Shown: positions 1 through 10,577 of the stretch, in pieces | Position numbering within the stretch: position 1 is the first letter of the stretch | Layout of the letters: each line of letters begins with the position of its first letter | Assembly: GCF_002706795.1 (NCBI RefSeq) | Contig: NZ_CP017705.1 | Coordinates: 4,439,501 to 4,503,500, forward strand | Source of the DNA: Brevibacillus laterosporus DSM 25 | Lineage (GTDB): Bacteria; Bacillota; Bacilli; Brevibacillales; Brevibacillaceae | Reading direction: 5' to 3' | DNA length: 64,000 bases | Notes under the pieces: model-generated | What the model was told of the DNA's origin: nothing | Seen by the model: only the letters and a program-made list of their open reading frames with translations | Databases searched by the model: none | Made by a program: the position numbers and the translations under genes

Positions 1-1
1 G

Positions 2-3000
2 GATAAAGAGAGGAAGGATGTTCTAGCTTATGTAGATCGTCCACTAATGGAGCTTGGCTTGGATTCAGGTGATTTACTAGAATTAAACGATCAGTTAGGT
101 ACAAGGTTTCAAATCGAACTTAAAACAACGTTCTTTTTTACATACAATACCGCTAGAAAAATTATTTCGTATCTCATAGAGAGCTTGGATGTAGTAGAAC
201 AAGTGTCTGTAGCAGAAGAATCTGTCTCAGAAAATGAAATAGTTGCAAGGACTAATCCTTATGTAGAAAAGGATGACATTGCAATTATCGGTGCTTCCTG
301 TCGTCTTCCAGGAGGGGTGAGCAATCTCGAAGAATTATGGGAATTATTAATTAACAACTGCAATGCTATTAGACCGATGCCTGAACATAGATGGGATTGG
401 CCCGATACAATTCATCCTGATTCAGAACATAAAGGGATAGATCAAGGTGGATTCCTAGATAATATTGCTGAATTTGATCCATTGTTTTTTAGAATTTCCC
501 CTACGGAGGCAGAGATTTTAGACCCTCAGCAACGCTTGCTCATGGAGTTAAGCTGGGAGTGTATAGAAGGAGCTAATTATTCTGCTACCGCCATTTCAGG
601 TAGTAATACAGGTGTATTTATTGGTGCGAGTGGCTCCGATTATAGTAAGCTCTTGGATCGTTACAGTGATGATGTTCAAGCTAAGTATGGAATAGGTACA
701 TCCATGGCGATTCTCCCTAATCGGATCTCATATTTTTATAACCTTCATGGTCCTAGTATTCAAATAGATACGGCTTGCTCAAGTTCTTTGGTTGCCGTTC
801 ATCAAGCTGTAAAATCTCTGCAAGCAGGAGAGTGTGAGCAGGCTTTAGTAGGCGGAGTTCATCTAATGTGTCATCCTGCTAACAGCATTGCTTACTATAA
901 AGCCGGAATGTTATCCAGAGATGGGAAATGTAAAACGTTTGATAAAGATGCCAATGGATATGTTCGTGGAGAAGGTGGAGTTGTATTACTGTTAAAACCT
1001 GTGAAACAGGCAAAGCTCGATGGCGATTCTATCATGGCTGTCATTAAAGGAACAGCTACTAATCATGGAGGGCAGGCAAACGGTTTAACTGTGCCGAATC
1101 CAGCGAAGCAAGCTACTTTAATCAAGGAGGCCTTCCGTTCAGCTGATATTGCACCCGAGTCAGTAGGTTATATGGAAGCCCATGGTACAGGTACTTCATT
1201 AGGTGACCCTATTGAGTTTGCAGCCTTGAAAGATGCGTTTTTAGAGCTTTCACAACAAGATGACAATAAATGGGAATCGTATTGTGGGTTAGGCTCTATT
1301 AAAACAAATATCGGACACTTGGAAGCTGCCGCAGGCTTGGCAGGCTTGGCTAAGGTTTTAGTAAGTTTACGTCATCGTATGATACCAGCATCCTTGCATT
1401 TTCAGGTATTAAACCCGCACATACCTATTGAAAATTCTCCATTTTATATCGTAAACAGTAATCAAGAGTGGATGCCACCTCATAGAGGAGGCTTACGCAG
1501 AGCGGGAGTTAGCAGTTTTGGTTCAGGTGGTTCAAATGCTCATATTGTGATTGAGGAATATCCCTCTACTGATAAGGTAGATACAAAAAGGGACACCAGT
1601 AGTAGCAATCCTGTCATGATCGTGTTGTCGGCAAAGAACGAGGAACGCTTAGAGGAGCATGTGAGGCAATTATTACAAGCAATCAAAAAGCAAAACCTGA
1701 CAGATTTTCATCTGAAAGATATGGCTTATACCCTACATGTAGGTAGAGAGGCGATGGAAGAGAGATTTGCTACCGTCATCAGTCATATTGAAGAATTAGA
1801 AAAATCATTACTCGATTACCTCGATAATAAAGGGACTCTGAAAAACAATTATCAAGGAAATGTGAATAAGAATAACTCGATTTCTAGTTTATCGATTGGA
1901 CATGAAGAAAAGAATGAGATGGTCAATCACTTTATTCATAATAATGATTTGCATCAACTTGCTTATTTATGGGTTTCGGGGCTAGATATCGATTGGCAGG
2001 AGCTGTACAGATCTGAGACAGATAATCGAAGAATTTCACTTCCAACCTACCCGTTTGCAAGAGAACATTATTGGTTATCAGAGATAGAATCCCGCACCCT
2101 CACCAGTAAGCCAAAGAAAATAACTTCAGGTACACAAAATGTGATTCATCCGCTATTACAGCAAAATACATCATATTTATCGACGACTCGATTTAGTTCC
2201 ACTTTTACAGGCAAAGAGTTATTTCTTAGAGATCATGTAGTGAATGGCTGTAAAGTTCTACCAGGTGTTGCCCATCTGGAAATGGCGCGTAAGGCTATGG
2301 AGCAAGTGCTGGAAGATAGGGGGGGTGATCACGGGGGTTTTCAGCTTCATAACGTAATTTGGAAGAAGCCCATCCTCCTAGAGGAGCAATCAAAACAAGT
2401 GCATGTACGAGTTTTTTCAGGAAATCATGATGAGATCAACTATGAGATTTACAGTGAGGAAATTCCAGGAAGCGACAACCCTATTGTGTATAGTCAAGGC
2501 GTAGCATTACGTTGGGAAGAAAAGAAAACATTACCCTTGGATGTCCCCACTTTACTATCCGAATGTAATCAACGTGTCCTGACAGGTAGAGAATGTTATC
2601 AAGCTTTTCATAAAGTGGGGATTGCTTATGGGAAAAGTCATCAGGGAATACAAAGTGTGCATGTAGGGAAGGATCAGGTACTGGCAGAGCTAGTCTTACC
2701 TTCTTACTCAGAGGATACTCAAGAACAATATGTCCTACATCCTAGTCTAATGGATGCTGCTTTGCAGGCATCGCTTGTATTTCAGATGCAATTGAATAAT
2801 ACCTTCAATACGTCTGTAAAGCCATCGTTACCTTTTGCTTTGGAGACGATGGAGATTATTCGACCGTATACACCCAAAATGTGGGCTCATGTACGTCATA
2901 GTGAAGATTATATCAGCGGGAATGAGACTCAGAAGTATGATATTGACCTTTGTGACGACAGGGGTACAGTTTGTGTACGAATGTCTGGATTCTCGTCTAG

Positions 3001-3028
3001 GGTATTAGAGGGGGGATATTTCGACTGA
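2..3028 (+). CDS. trans-AT polyketide synthase, ACP (partial)-KS-DH, 5' end outside the window
   Basis: The reading frame is already open at base 2 and runs into the window, so the N-terminus is missing. The first residues carry the carrier-protein motif GLDS, whose serine accepts phosphopantetheine. A ketosynthase follows, with DTACSSSL (Cys codon at 776), EAHGTGT and KTNIGHL, so the Cys-His-His triad is complete. After a linker ending in YPFAREHYW, a dehydratase shows HVVNGCKVLP (His codon at 2234) and a later DAALQ Asp motif. There is no acyltransferase after the KS, which marks a trans-AT system. The frame ends just after the typical post-DH sequence GFSSRVLEG, and the next KR lies one frame away. 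A one-base indel in the G6 run at 3010-3015 would fuse them. Confidence 0.95.
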   Translation, partial: DKERKDVLAYVDRPLMELGLDSGDLLELNDQLGTRFQIELKTTFFFTYNTARKIISYLIESLDVVEQVSVAEESVSENEIVARTNPYVEKDDIAIIGASCRLPGGVSNLEELWELLINNCNAIRPMPEHRWDWPDTIHPDSEHKGIDQGGFLDNIAEFDPLFFRISPTEAEILDPQQRLLMELSWECIEGANYSATAISGSNTGVFIGASGSDYSKLLDRYSDDVQAKYGIGTSMAILPNRISYFYNLHGPSIQIDTACSSSLVAVHQAVKSLQAGECEQALVGGVHLMCHPANSIAYYKAGMLSRDGKCKTFDKDANGYVRGEGGVVLLLKPVKQAKLDGDSIMAVIKGTATNHGGQANGLTVPNPAKQATLIKEAFRSADIAPESVGYMEAHGTGTSLGDPIEFAALKDAFLELSQQDDNKWESYCGLGSIKTNIGHLEAAAGLAGLAKVLVSLRHRMIPASLHFQVLNPHIPIENSPFYIVNSNQEWMPPHRGGLRRAGVSSFGSGGSNAHIVIEEYPSTDKVDTKRDTSSSNPVMIVLSAKNEERLEEHVRQLLQAIKKQNLTDFHLKDMAYTLHVGREAMEERFATVISHIEELEKSLLDYLDNKGTLKNNYQGNVNKNNSISSLSIGHEEKNEMVNHFIHNNDLHQLAYLWVSGLDIDWQELYRSETDNRRISLPTYPFAREHYWLSEIESRTLTSKPKKITSGTQNVIHPLLQQNTSYLSTTRFSSTFTGKELFLRDHVVNGCKVLPGVAHLEMARKAMEQVLEDRGGDHGGFQLHNVIWKKPILLEEQSKQVHVRVFSGNHDEINYEIYSEEIPGSDNPIVYSQGVALRWEEKKTLPLDVPTLLSECNQRVLTGRECYQAFHKVGIAYGKSHQGIQSVHVGKDQVLAELVLPSYSEDTQEQYVLHPSLMDAALQASLVFQMQLNNTFNTSVKPSLPFALETMEIIRPYTPKMWAHVRHSEDYISGNETQKYDIDLCDDRGTVCVRMSGFSSRVLEGGYFD

Positions 3029-3035
3029 TTGCTCT

Positions 3036-4463
3036 ATGGATTCTACGTCGAGAGAAGCTATAATCACACCTCCATTTGAACCCATGCTGGTATCCCCTAT
3101 TTGGGAAGTAATTCCTCATGAAACAGGACAAAGGATTCCTTCAATTGATGACAACCTCGTCATAGTTGGAGGCAATGAAACAAATTGGAGTGATATCCGA
3201 AAACAGTACCCCCATGCTCGTGTGCTACCTATTCATAGTGGGAATACGGTCGAGGAAATCATCCGAGAATTGAGACAGCATGCCCCAATCGACCATATTT
3301 TATGGATCGCACCAGAGGAGCACAATTCATCGATAACAGACGATGCCATTATCGAGGGGCAAGAAGCAGGTGTGATCTATTTATTTAAAATCATCAAAAG
3401 TCTGCTTGCTCTTGGATACGATAGCAGACCAATAGGCTGGACTGTCATTACCATACAAGCTCAGCCGATTCATAAATACGATGAAGTAAATCCGACCCAT
3501 GCCAGTATTCATGGATTAATGGGGACGTTGGCAAAGGAATATAGTCATTGGAAAATCCGAGTCATTGATCTGGAGTCAGCAGCTACCTGGCCCATGCCGG
3601 AGCTATTCACCCTACCAAGTCATGAAGAAGGAAACGCTTACGTCTATCGAGAACAGCAATGGCATCATCAAGAGCTGGTTCCTGTACGTTATAACAAGCA
3701 GGATGAGACGCTGTATAAGAACGGTGGCGTGTATGTGGTGATTGGCGGAGCTGGGGGAATTGGCGAAGTATGGAGTGAATATGTGATTCGAATGTACGAA
3801 GCCAAGGTGATTTGGATCGGAAGAAGAGAAAAGGATGCCAATATTCAAGCAAAAATAGATCGACTAGCATCGATAGGCCCCACACCGAGCTATATCGTGG
3901 CAGATGCAACAGATCAAGAAGAGCTGTACCGAGCCTACGAAGAAATCAAACAGCAATATGGTCACATACATGGCATCGTACATTCTGCCATCGTTTTGCT
4001 GGATAAAAGTCTAGCAAATATGGATGAGGAAAGATTCCGGGCGGGACTCCGTGTCAAGGTAGATGTGAGTGTGAATATAGCAGAAGTATTTGAGCAGGAG
4101 CCGCTTGATTTTGTTTTATTTTTCTCCTCGATGAATTCGTTTGTAAAAGCAGCGGGACAAAGCAACTATGTAGCAGGATGTACGTTTAAAGATGCTTTTG
4201 CAAGCCAGCTCGCTCTGGAGTGGCCGTGTGCCGTGAAAGTTATGAACTGGGGGTACTGGGGAACGGTAGGCACAGTGGCATCCGAAGAATATCAAAGACG
4301 GATGCATAATAGAGGAGTTGGTTCGATTGAACCTCCAGAGGCAATGGAAGCATTAGAAGCTCTCTTGATAGGACCGATGAACCAATTAGCGTTTGCAAAA
4401 ATGACTTCATCCTCTGCTTGGGTTAATGTCAATCGAAGAAAATGTATTACCATTTATCAATAA
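3036..4463 (+). CDS. PKS ketoreductase domain protein, probably the out-of-frame continuation of the preceding gene
   Basis: This encodes one ketoreductase: a structural subdomain, then a catalytic Rossmann part with GGAGGIG for NADPH and SSMNSF plus QSNY for the catalytic Ser and Tyr. The residue four after that Tyr is Cys (YVAGC), where canonical PKS KRs have Asn. The start at 3036 has no good ribosome site; the nearest G-rich stretch is about 20 bases upstream, inside the previous gene. The frame is open back to 3009, so the KR probably belongs to the preceding KS-DH protein, split by an indel in the G6 run at 3010-3015. From about base 3152 it is nearly identical in DNA to the KR at 9202-10462. 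The following protein starts with the methyltransferase of the same module. Confidence 0.8.
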   Translation: MDSTSREAIITPPFEPMLVSPIWEVIPHETGQRIPSIDDNLVIVGGNETNWSDIRKQYPHARVLPIHSGNTVEEIIRELRQHAPIDHILWIAPEEHNSSITDDAIIEGQEAGVIYLFKIIKSLLALGYDSRPIGWTVITIQAQPIHKYDEVNPTHASIHGLMGTLAKEYSHWKIRVIDLESAATWPMPELFTLPSHEEGNAYVYREQQWHHQELVPVRYNKQDETLYKNGGVYVVIGGAGGIGEVWSEYVIRMYEAKVIWIGRREKDANIQAKIDRLASIGPTPSYIVADATDQEELYRAYEEIKQQYGHIHGIVHSAIVLLDKSLANMDEERFRAGLRVKVDVSVNIAEVFEQEPLDFVLFFSSMNSFVKAAGQSNYVAGCTFKDAFASQLALEWPCAVKVMNWGYWGTVGTVASEEYQRRMHNRGVGSIEPPEAMEALEALLIGPMNQLAFAKMTSSSAWVNVNRRKCITIYQ

Positions 4464-4507
4464 AAAAATTCGTATTCGTCAGAAATCAATCATTGGAGAG
4501 ATAAAAC

Positions 4508-7500
4508 ATGAGAAATGATGACCAATTCATTTATGTGACTAAGCAATTGGACGATATGGATAAGCTTCTAGTCAAGTTATTGTGGGACCAATGTAGAGGG
4601 ATGGGAATGTTTATATCTAACACCTTCGATCCAGCAACTGTCATAACAAGAATGGGAATCATCGATTTATATGAAAAATGGGTAGATGAGACGATCGCTA
4701 TATTCATAGAGTATGGTTATTTGTCATTTGACAAAGAAATGTGTACGGTCATGAAAAACCCTTCTATTGAATTGACCGACTCGTGGAAAGAGTGGGAACA
4801 GCGAAAGAAGGAATGGCTAGGAGATGCTAACCTAAAATCTCAGGTCGTATTGGTAGAGACGATGCTAGGTGCGCTACCTGAGATACTCACAGGAATACAA
4901 CCTGCCACTGATGTAATGTTTCCCCAGTCATCTATGATTTTAGTGGAAGGGGTATATAAACATAATCTACTTGCAGATCACTTTAATGAAGTACTTTCTG
5001 AAAAAATAGTTGCTTTTATGCAGGAGCGTAGTAATCAAAGCACGATTGCAAGTAAACCAATCCGAATTTTAGAGATTGGAGCAGGTACGGGAGGAACCAG
5101 TGCTAGCGTTCTTCCCAAGATAAAGCCTTATCAGAAGTATATCGAGGAATATTGCTATACGGATCTTTCGTTAGCTTTTCTTAGACATGGAGAGAAGGAA
5201 TATGGACCAGATTATCCATTTTTAACCTATAAGATTTTTAATATTGAACAACCTGTTGCCAATCAGGACATTGAACCGAATAGCTATGATCTGGTCATTG
5301 CGACAAATGTAGTGCATGCTACGAAAAATATACGACATACGCTACGTAATGTGAAAGCTACAATGAAAAATAATGGTTTATTGCTATTAAATGAAATAGC
5401 AGATCGTTCAGTGTTTACACATCTTACCTTTGGTTTTTTACAAGGCTGGTGGATGTATGAAGATACGGCACTACGTATTCCAGGTTGTCCAGGATTATAT
5501 CCAGATAGCTGGAAAAAGGTATTAAAAACGGAAGGGTTCCATTCTATTTCCTTCCCAGTAAATGAAAAAAACGACTATAAGCAACAGATTATCTGTGCAA
5601 AAAGTGATGGAGTCACCATGCAATTGCAAGACCCTGTTCCTACTGCATCGACACTAGACTATAACAATAGACAAGACGAGAGTGATACACAATTTGCACA
5701 TAAGGAACGTCATCAAAAGTCGTCTTCAATGGAGAATCCTGAGGACAGGATGGAGCACATCAATGTTACAGATCAAATGATCGAGGAACATCTTATACAG
5801 ATAATCAGAGAAAGTATTTGTGAAGAATTGAAGATCAGTGAAGCAATGATTCAAAACGATCGGAGTTTTTCGGAGTATGGTGTAGATTCAATTATCGGTA
5901 TTCAACTCATTCAACTCATTAATAAAAGATGCCATACAAGGCTACAAACGACTGTTGTGTTTGACTACAATAACGTGAATCAATTGGTTCATTACATGAT
6001 TAGGGAATATAGATCGACTATAGTAGCTTTATTGGAAGAAAAAACACCTGTAGAAGTTGCAAGTTCAAAGTGGAGTAAAGTAGAGGCCATGCAAAACGGT
6101 CAACGAAAAGTGAAAGCTTCTAGCGAAAAAAATATCAAAAAAAGCGACTCTTTAAAAGTAGCAGTTGATCAATCAGATGTACATTCACCCATTATAAAGG
6201 AACGATCGATGTTTCATAGAGTACTAATTGAATCCCCAGGGAGTACAGATGATATTCAGATAGTAGAGTCCGACATTCTCGAATTAAAAGCAGATGAAGT
6301 GAGAATTTCAGTTCGTGCTTTTTCCTTAAATTTTGGAGATTTATTATGTTTGCAAGGCTTATATCCGACTATGCCCCCATACCCATTTACTCCTGGATTT
6401 GAGTCTAGTGGTGTAGTAGTAGAAGTGGGGAATGCAGTAAGCTCAATCCGTCCTGGAGATGAGGTTGTTTATTGCGGGGGAGAACATTTGGCAGGGCAGG
6501 CCAGCTTACTTACCTGTAAGGCAGCCGATGTTTTTCCTAAGCCTTCTTCGTTGTCCTTTGAAGAAGCTTGCTCTTTACCCATTGTATCGATGACGGTTAT
6601 AGCTGCTTTTCGGAAAGCACAAGTAAAGAAGGGCGAAAAAATCCTTATTCAAACAGCAACCGGCGGAGTTGGACTTATTGCTGTCCAGCTAGCCAAGTAT
6701 TATGGAGCTGAAATTTATGCTACTGCAGGTTCTGAGCACAAGCTAGAGTATGTAAGACAAATTGGCGTGTCACATGCTATCAATTACATTGATTCTGATT
6801 TTGAGCAAGAAATCTATCGACTGACGGATGGTAAAGGCGTTGATGTCGTCATCAATACGTTAGCAGGAGATGCCATTCAAAAAGGGTTTGGATGTCTAGC
6901 AAGAGGTGGTAGATACATTGAAATTGCGATGACAGCACTTAAAAGCGCCAGGACAATTGATTTATCCATTTTAAACAACAACCAGTCTTTTTATAGCATT
7001 GATCTGAGAAAATTGGGTTTGGAACAACCTAATGTACTACGAGGTTATCGAAAAGAGATGCTTCGATTAATAAAGGAAAATGTGATTCAGCCGACTATCT
7101 ATAAAGTATTTTTATTTGATGACATTAAAGAAGCGTATCAATGCATGGAAAATCGAGAAAATATCGGAAAAATAGTCGTACAGATCCCAGAACGATATCA
7201 ATATAAAGTAGCCCCAGCTATCCAAAAAGAACCTATTGCGATCATTGGGATGAGCGGAAGATTTGCGAAGTCAAGAACAGTCCATGAGTTATGGGAGCAT
7301 CTATCAAAGGGCAATGACCTAGTGGAAGAAGTATCGCGTTGGGATCTGTCACAGTATTACAAAGAAGGCACATCTTATTGTAATCAGGGCAGTTTTGTTG
7401 AGCACATCGATCAATTTGATCCGCTTTTCTTTAATATTTCAGGTGCTGAGGCGATTTATATGGATCCGCAGCAACGAATCTTTTTAGAGGAATCCTGGAA

Positions 7501-10500
7501 GGCATTAGAGGACGCTGGATATGCGGGAGCGGGAGTTGAGGGCAAGAAGTGTGGAGTTTATGTAGGCTGTAGCGGCAAAGACTATCAAAATTTATTCGAT
7601 ACAGAGCCCCCTGCGACTTCGTTTTGGGGAAATGCCGCCTCCATCATTGCTGCACGTATTGCTTACTATTTAGATTTGCAGGGACCGGCCATAGCTGTAG
7701 ATACCGCGTGCTCAAGTTCTTTAGTAGCGATACATCTTGCTTGTCAAAGTCTTTGGACGAAAGAAACAGAGATGGCATTGGCAGGCGGTGTATTCCTGCA
7801 ATCTACTCCTGCTTTTTATCTGGAATCGAATCGAGCTGGGATGTTATCTCCTACTGGTCGGTGTCATACCTTTGACGAACGTGCGGATGGTTTTGTTCCT
7901 GGTGAAGGAGCTGGGGCAATCATACTTAAACGTTTGTCTGATGCAATCGCGGACAGGGATCATATTTATGGCGTGATTCGTGGCTCAGGAGTTAATCAGG
8001 ATGGCAGTACAAATGGTATTACAGCACCTAGCGCCAAATCGCAAGAACGACTGGAACAAGAGGTCTATGATACTTTTCACATTCAGCCTCGAAACATTCA
8101 AATGATCGAAGCGCATGGAACCGGTACGAAGCTTGGGGATCCGATCGAATTTCAGGCTTTGACGCGAGCATTTACCAAATATACAGATGAGAAACATTAT
8201 TGTGCAATCGGGTCAATAAAAAGTAATCTTGGGCATCTAGCCTTTGCGGCTGGAGTCACAGGAATCATTAAAATTTTATTGTCTTTACAGCATAAACAAA
8301 TGCCGCCAACCCTACATTTCCAGAAGGGTAATTCAAATATCGAATTTGAAGACAGTCCTTTTTATGTGAATACTTCGCTTACAGAGTGGACGGTTGAACC
8401 AGATAAGAAACGCTGTGCTGCGATTAGCTCGTTTGGCTTTAGTGGAACGAATGCACATATGGTTATTGAAGAAGCTCCGAGAAGACAGATAACATCTACA
8501 CTAAAATCAGGCTATTTACTTACATTATCTGCTCGTACCCAAGACCAGTTAAAACAACAAGTAGAGCATATCATTCAGTATTGTGAAAAAGCAGATCAGG
8601 TTCACTATGGGGACATGAGTTATACCTTACTGATGGGAAGAAAACACTTTAATCACCGGTTAGCCTTTGTGGTTCACGAACGGAATGAACTCGTACCTGT
8701 CTTGAAAAGGTGGCTAGAAAGTGGAAAAGCACCAGAAGTATATACGTCTATCGTAAATAAAAATGAGCAACGCGAGCAAATGGAATTAAAGCGCTACGGT
8801 AATGAATGTATACGAAATATAAATGCGGTTATGACTGCCAATGTTTATATTGAACAGCTGTCTATGCTGGCATTCTTGTATACCCAAGGGTATGAATTAG
8901 ATTTTGAGCACCTATTTGAAGATGATCACTATGCTAAAATCCCTCTTCCTACTTATCCGTTTGCAAAAGAGTTTTACTGGGTGCCTGAAAGTGATAAGAA
9001 TTCCAATAGAAATGATAATAATGAAGGGCAAGGAGTATTAAATGAAATGCATCCCGTGTCGCTACAACATACTTCTGATGTACAAGGAGAATTAAACCAG
9101 TGTGATAGGTTACCAGCAATTGATGAAGAACCAATTATGATAGCGCCGGTTTGGGAACCTCTACGCTATGAGAAACAACAAATTACTCCTTCGTTAAATG
9201 AAAACCTCGTCATTATTGGAGGCAATGAAACAAATTGGAGTGAAATCCGAAAACAGTACCCTCATGCTCGTGTGCTACCTATTCATAGTGGGAATACGAT
9301 AGAGGAAATCATCCGAGAATTGAGACAGCATGCCCCAATCGACCATATTTTCTGGATGGCACCAGAGGAGCACAATTCATCGATAACAGACGATGCCAAT
9401 ATCGAGGGGCAAGAAGCAGGTGTGATCTATCTATTTAAAATCATCAAAAGTCTGCTCGCTCTTGGATACGATAGCAGACCAATAGGCTGGACTGTCATTA
9501 CCATACAAGCTCAGCCCATTCATAAATACGATGAAGTAAATCCGACCCATGCCAGTATTCATGGATTAATGGGGACGTTGGCAAAGGAATATAGTCATTG
9601 GAAAATCCGAGTCATCGATCTGGAGTCAGCAGCTACCTGGCCCATGCCGGAGCTATTCACCCTACCAAGTCATGAGGAAGGGAACGCTTACGTCTATCGA
9701 GAACAGCAATGGCATCATCAAGAGCTGGTTCCTGTACGTTATAACAGGCAGGATGAGACGCTGTATAAGAACGGTGGCGTGTATGTGGTGATTGGCGGAG
9801 CTGGGGGAATTGGCGAAGTATGGAGTGAATATGTGATTCGAATGTACGAAGCCAAGGTGATTTGGATCGGAAGAAGAGAAAAAGATGCCAATATTCAAGC
9901 AAAAATAGATCGACTAGCATCGATAGGCCCCACACCGAGCTATATCGTGGCAGATGCAACAGATCAAGAAGAGCTGTACCGAGCCTACGAAGAAATCAAA
10001 CAGCAATATGGTCACATACATGGCATCGTACATTCTGCCATCGTTCTGCTGGATAAAAGTCTAGCTAATATGGATGAGGAAAGATTCCGGGCGGGACTCC
10101 GTGTCAAGGTAGATGTGAGTGTGAATATAGCAGAAGTATTTGAGCAGGAGCCGCTTGATTTTGTTTTATTTTTCTCCTCGATGAATTCGTTTGTAAAAGC
10201 AGCGGGACAAAGCAACTATGTAGCAGGATGTACGTTTAAAGATGCTTTTGCAAGCCAGCTCGCTCTGGAGTGGCCGTGTGCCGTGAAAGTTATGAACTGG
10301 GGGTACTGGGGAACGGTAGGTACAGTGGCATCCGAAGAATATCAAAGACGGATGCATAATAGAGGAGTTGGTTCGATTGAACCTCCAGAGGCAATGGAAG
10401 CATTAGAAGCTCTCTTGATCGGACCGATGAACCAATTAGCGTTCGCAAAAATGACTACATCTTCTACGTGGATACATGTAAACAGGGCACATTCTTTCGT

Positions 10501-10510
10501 CATGATGTAA
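4508..10510 (+). CDS. trans-AT polyketide synthase, cMT-ACP-ER-KS-KR
   Basis: The start follows GGAGAG at seven bases. Domains in order are: a C-methyltransferase with SAM motif LEIGAGTGGTSA (about residue 187), an ACP with YGVDSI (about 457), a medium-chain-reductase enoyl reductase with FTPGFESSG (626) and TGGVGLIAVQLAK (715), a ketosynthase starting near 907 with DTACSSSL (1064), EAHGTGT and KSNLGHL, and a C-terminal ketoreductase with GGAGGIG near 1759. No AT domain is present. The cMT-ACP-ER completes the KS-DH-KR module encoded upstream, predicting an alpha-methylated, fully reduced unit. The KS-KR begins the next module, whose cMT-ACP lies on the next protein. The KR is an almost exact copy of the KR at 3152-4412 and shares its YVAGC variant. 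Confidence 0.95.
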   Translation: MRNDDQFIYVTKQLDDMDKLLVKLLWDQCRGMGMFISNTFDPATVITRMGIIDLYEKWVDETIAIFIEYGYLSFDKEMCTVMKNPSIELTDSWKEWEQRKKEWLGDANLKSQVVLVETMLGALPEILTGIQPATDVMFPQSSMILVEGVYKHNLLADHFNEVLSEKIVAFMQERSNQSTIASKPIRILEIGAGTGGTSASVLPKIKPYQKYIEEYCYTDLSLAFLRHGEKEYGPDYPFLTYKIFNIEQPVANQDIEPNSYDLVIATNVVHATKNIRHTLRNVKATMKNNGLLLLNEIADRSVFTHLTFGFLQGWWMYEDTALRIPGCPGLYPDSWKKVLKTEGFHSISFPVNEKNDYKQQIICAKSDGVTMQLQDPVPTASTLDYNNRQDESDTQFAHKERHQKSSSMENPEDRMEHINVTDQMIEEHLIQIIRESICEELKISEAMIQNDRSFSEYGVDSIIGIQLIQLINKRCHTRLQTTVVFDYNNVNQLVHYMIREYRSTIVALLEEKTPVEVASSKWSKVEAMQNGQRKVKASSEKNIKKSDSLKVAVDQSDVHSPIIKERSMFHRVLIESPGSTDDIQIVESDILELKADEVRISVRAFSLNFGDLLCLQGLYPTMPPYPFTPGFESSGVVVEVGNAVSSIRPGDEVVYCGGEHLAGQASLLTCKAADVFPKPSSLSFEEACSLPIVSMTVIAAFRKAQVKKGEKILIQTATGGVGLIAVQLAKYYGAEIYATAGSEHKLEYVRQIGVSHAINYIDSDFEQEIYRLTDGKGVDVVINTLAGDAIQKGFGCLARGGRYIEIAMTALKSARTIDLSILNNNQSFYSIDLRKLGLEQPNVLRGYRKEMLRLIKENVIQPTIYKVFLFDDIKEAYQCMENRENIGKIVVQIPERYQYKVAPAIQKEPIAIIGMSGRFAKSRTVHELWEHLSKGNDLVEEVSRWDLSQYYKEGTSYCNQGSFVEHIDQFDPLFFNISGAEAIYMDPQQRIFLEESWKALEDAGYAGAGVEGKKCGVYVGCSGKDYQNLFDTEPPATSFWGNAASIIAARIAYYLDLQGPAIAVDTACSSSLVAIHLACQSLWTKETEMALAGGVFLQSTPAFYLESNRAGMLSPTGRCHTFDERADGFVPGEGAGAIILKRLSDAIADRDHIYGVIRGSGVNQDGSTNGITAPSAKSQERLEQEVYDTFHIQPRNIQMIEAHGTGTKLGDPIEFQALTRAFTKYTDEKHYCAIGSIKSNLGHLAFAAGVTGIIKILLSLQHKQMPPTLHFQKGNSNIEFEDSPFYVNTSLTEWTVEPDKKRCAAISSFGFSGTNAHMVIEEAPRRQITSTLKSGYLLTLSARTQDQLKQQVEHIIQYCEKADQVHYGDMSYTLLMGRKHFNHRLAFVVHERNELVPVLKRWLESGKAPEVYTSIVNKNEQREQMELKRYGNECIRNINAVMTANVYIEQLSMLAFLYTQGYELDFEHLFEDDHYAKIPLPTYPFAKEFYWVPESDKNSNRNDNNEGQGVLNEMHPVSLQHTSDVQGELNQCDRLPAIDEEPIMIAPVWEPLRYEKQQITPSLNENLVIIGGNETNWSEIRKQYPHARVLPIHSGNTIEEIIRELRQHAPIDHIFWMAPEEHNSSITDDANIEGQEAGVIYLFKIIKSLLALGYDSRPIGWTVITIQAQPIHKYDEVNPTHASIHGLMGTLAKEYSHWKIRVIDLESAATWPMPELFTLPSHEEGNAYVYREQQWHHQELVPVRYNRQDETLYKNGGVYVVIGGAGGIGEVWSEYVIRMYEAKVIWIGRREKDANIQAKIDRLASIGPTPSYIVADATDQEELYRAYEEIKQQYGHIHGIVHSAIVLLDKSLANMDEERFRAGLRVKVDVSVNIAEVFEQEPLDFVLFFSSMNSFVKAAGQSNYVAGCTFKDAFASQLALEWPCAVKVMNWGYWGTVGTVASEEYQRRMHNRGVGSIEPPEAMEALEALLIGPMNQLAFAKMTTSSTWIHVNRAHSFVMM

Positions 10511-10577
10511 TAAAATTACTCTAATGTAAAACGAAGGGTTTCTTACTTATAGAATCTAGATGTGTGGAGAGATGAAC

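Noticed and set aside
3607-4307. Minus-strand and shifted frames inside the KR (also repeated at 9657-10357)
   Set aside because: They are shadows of the KR coding frame, duplicated only because the KR DNA is duplicated.
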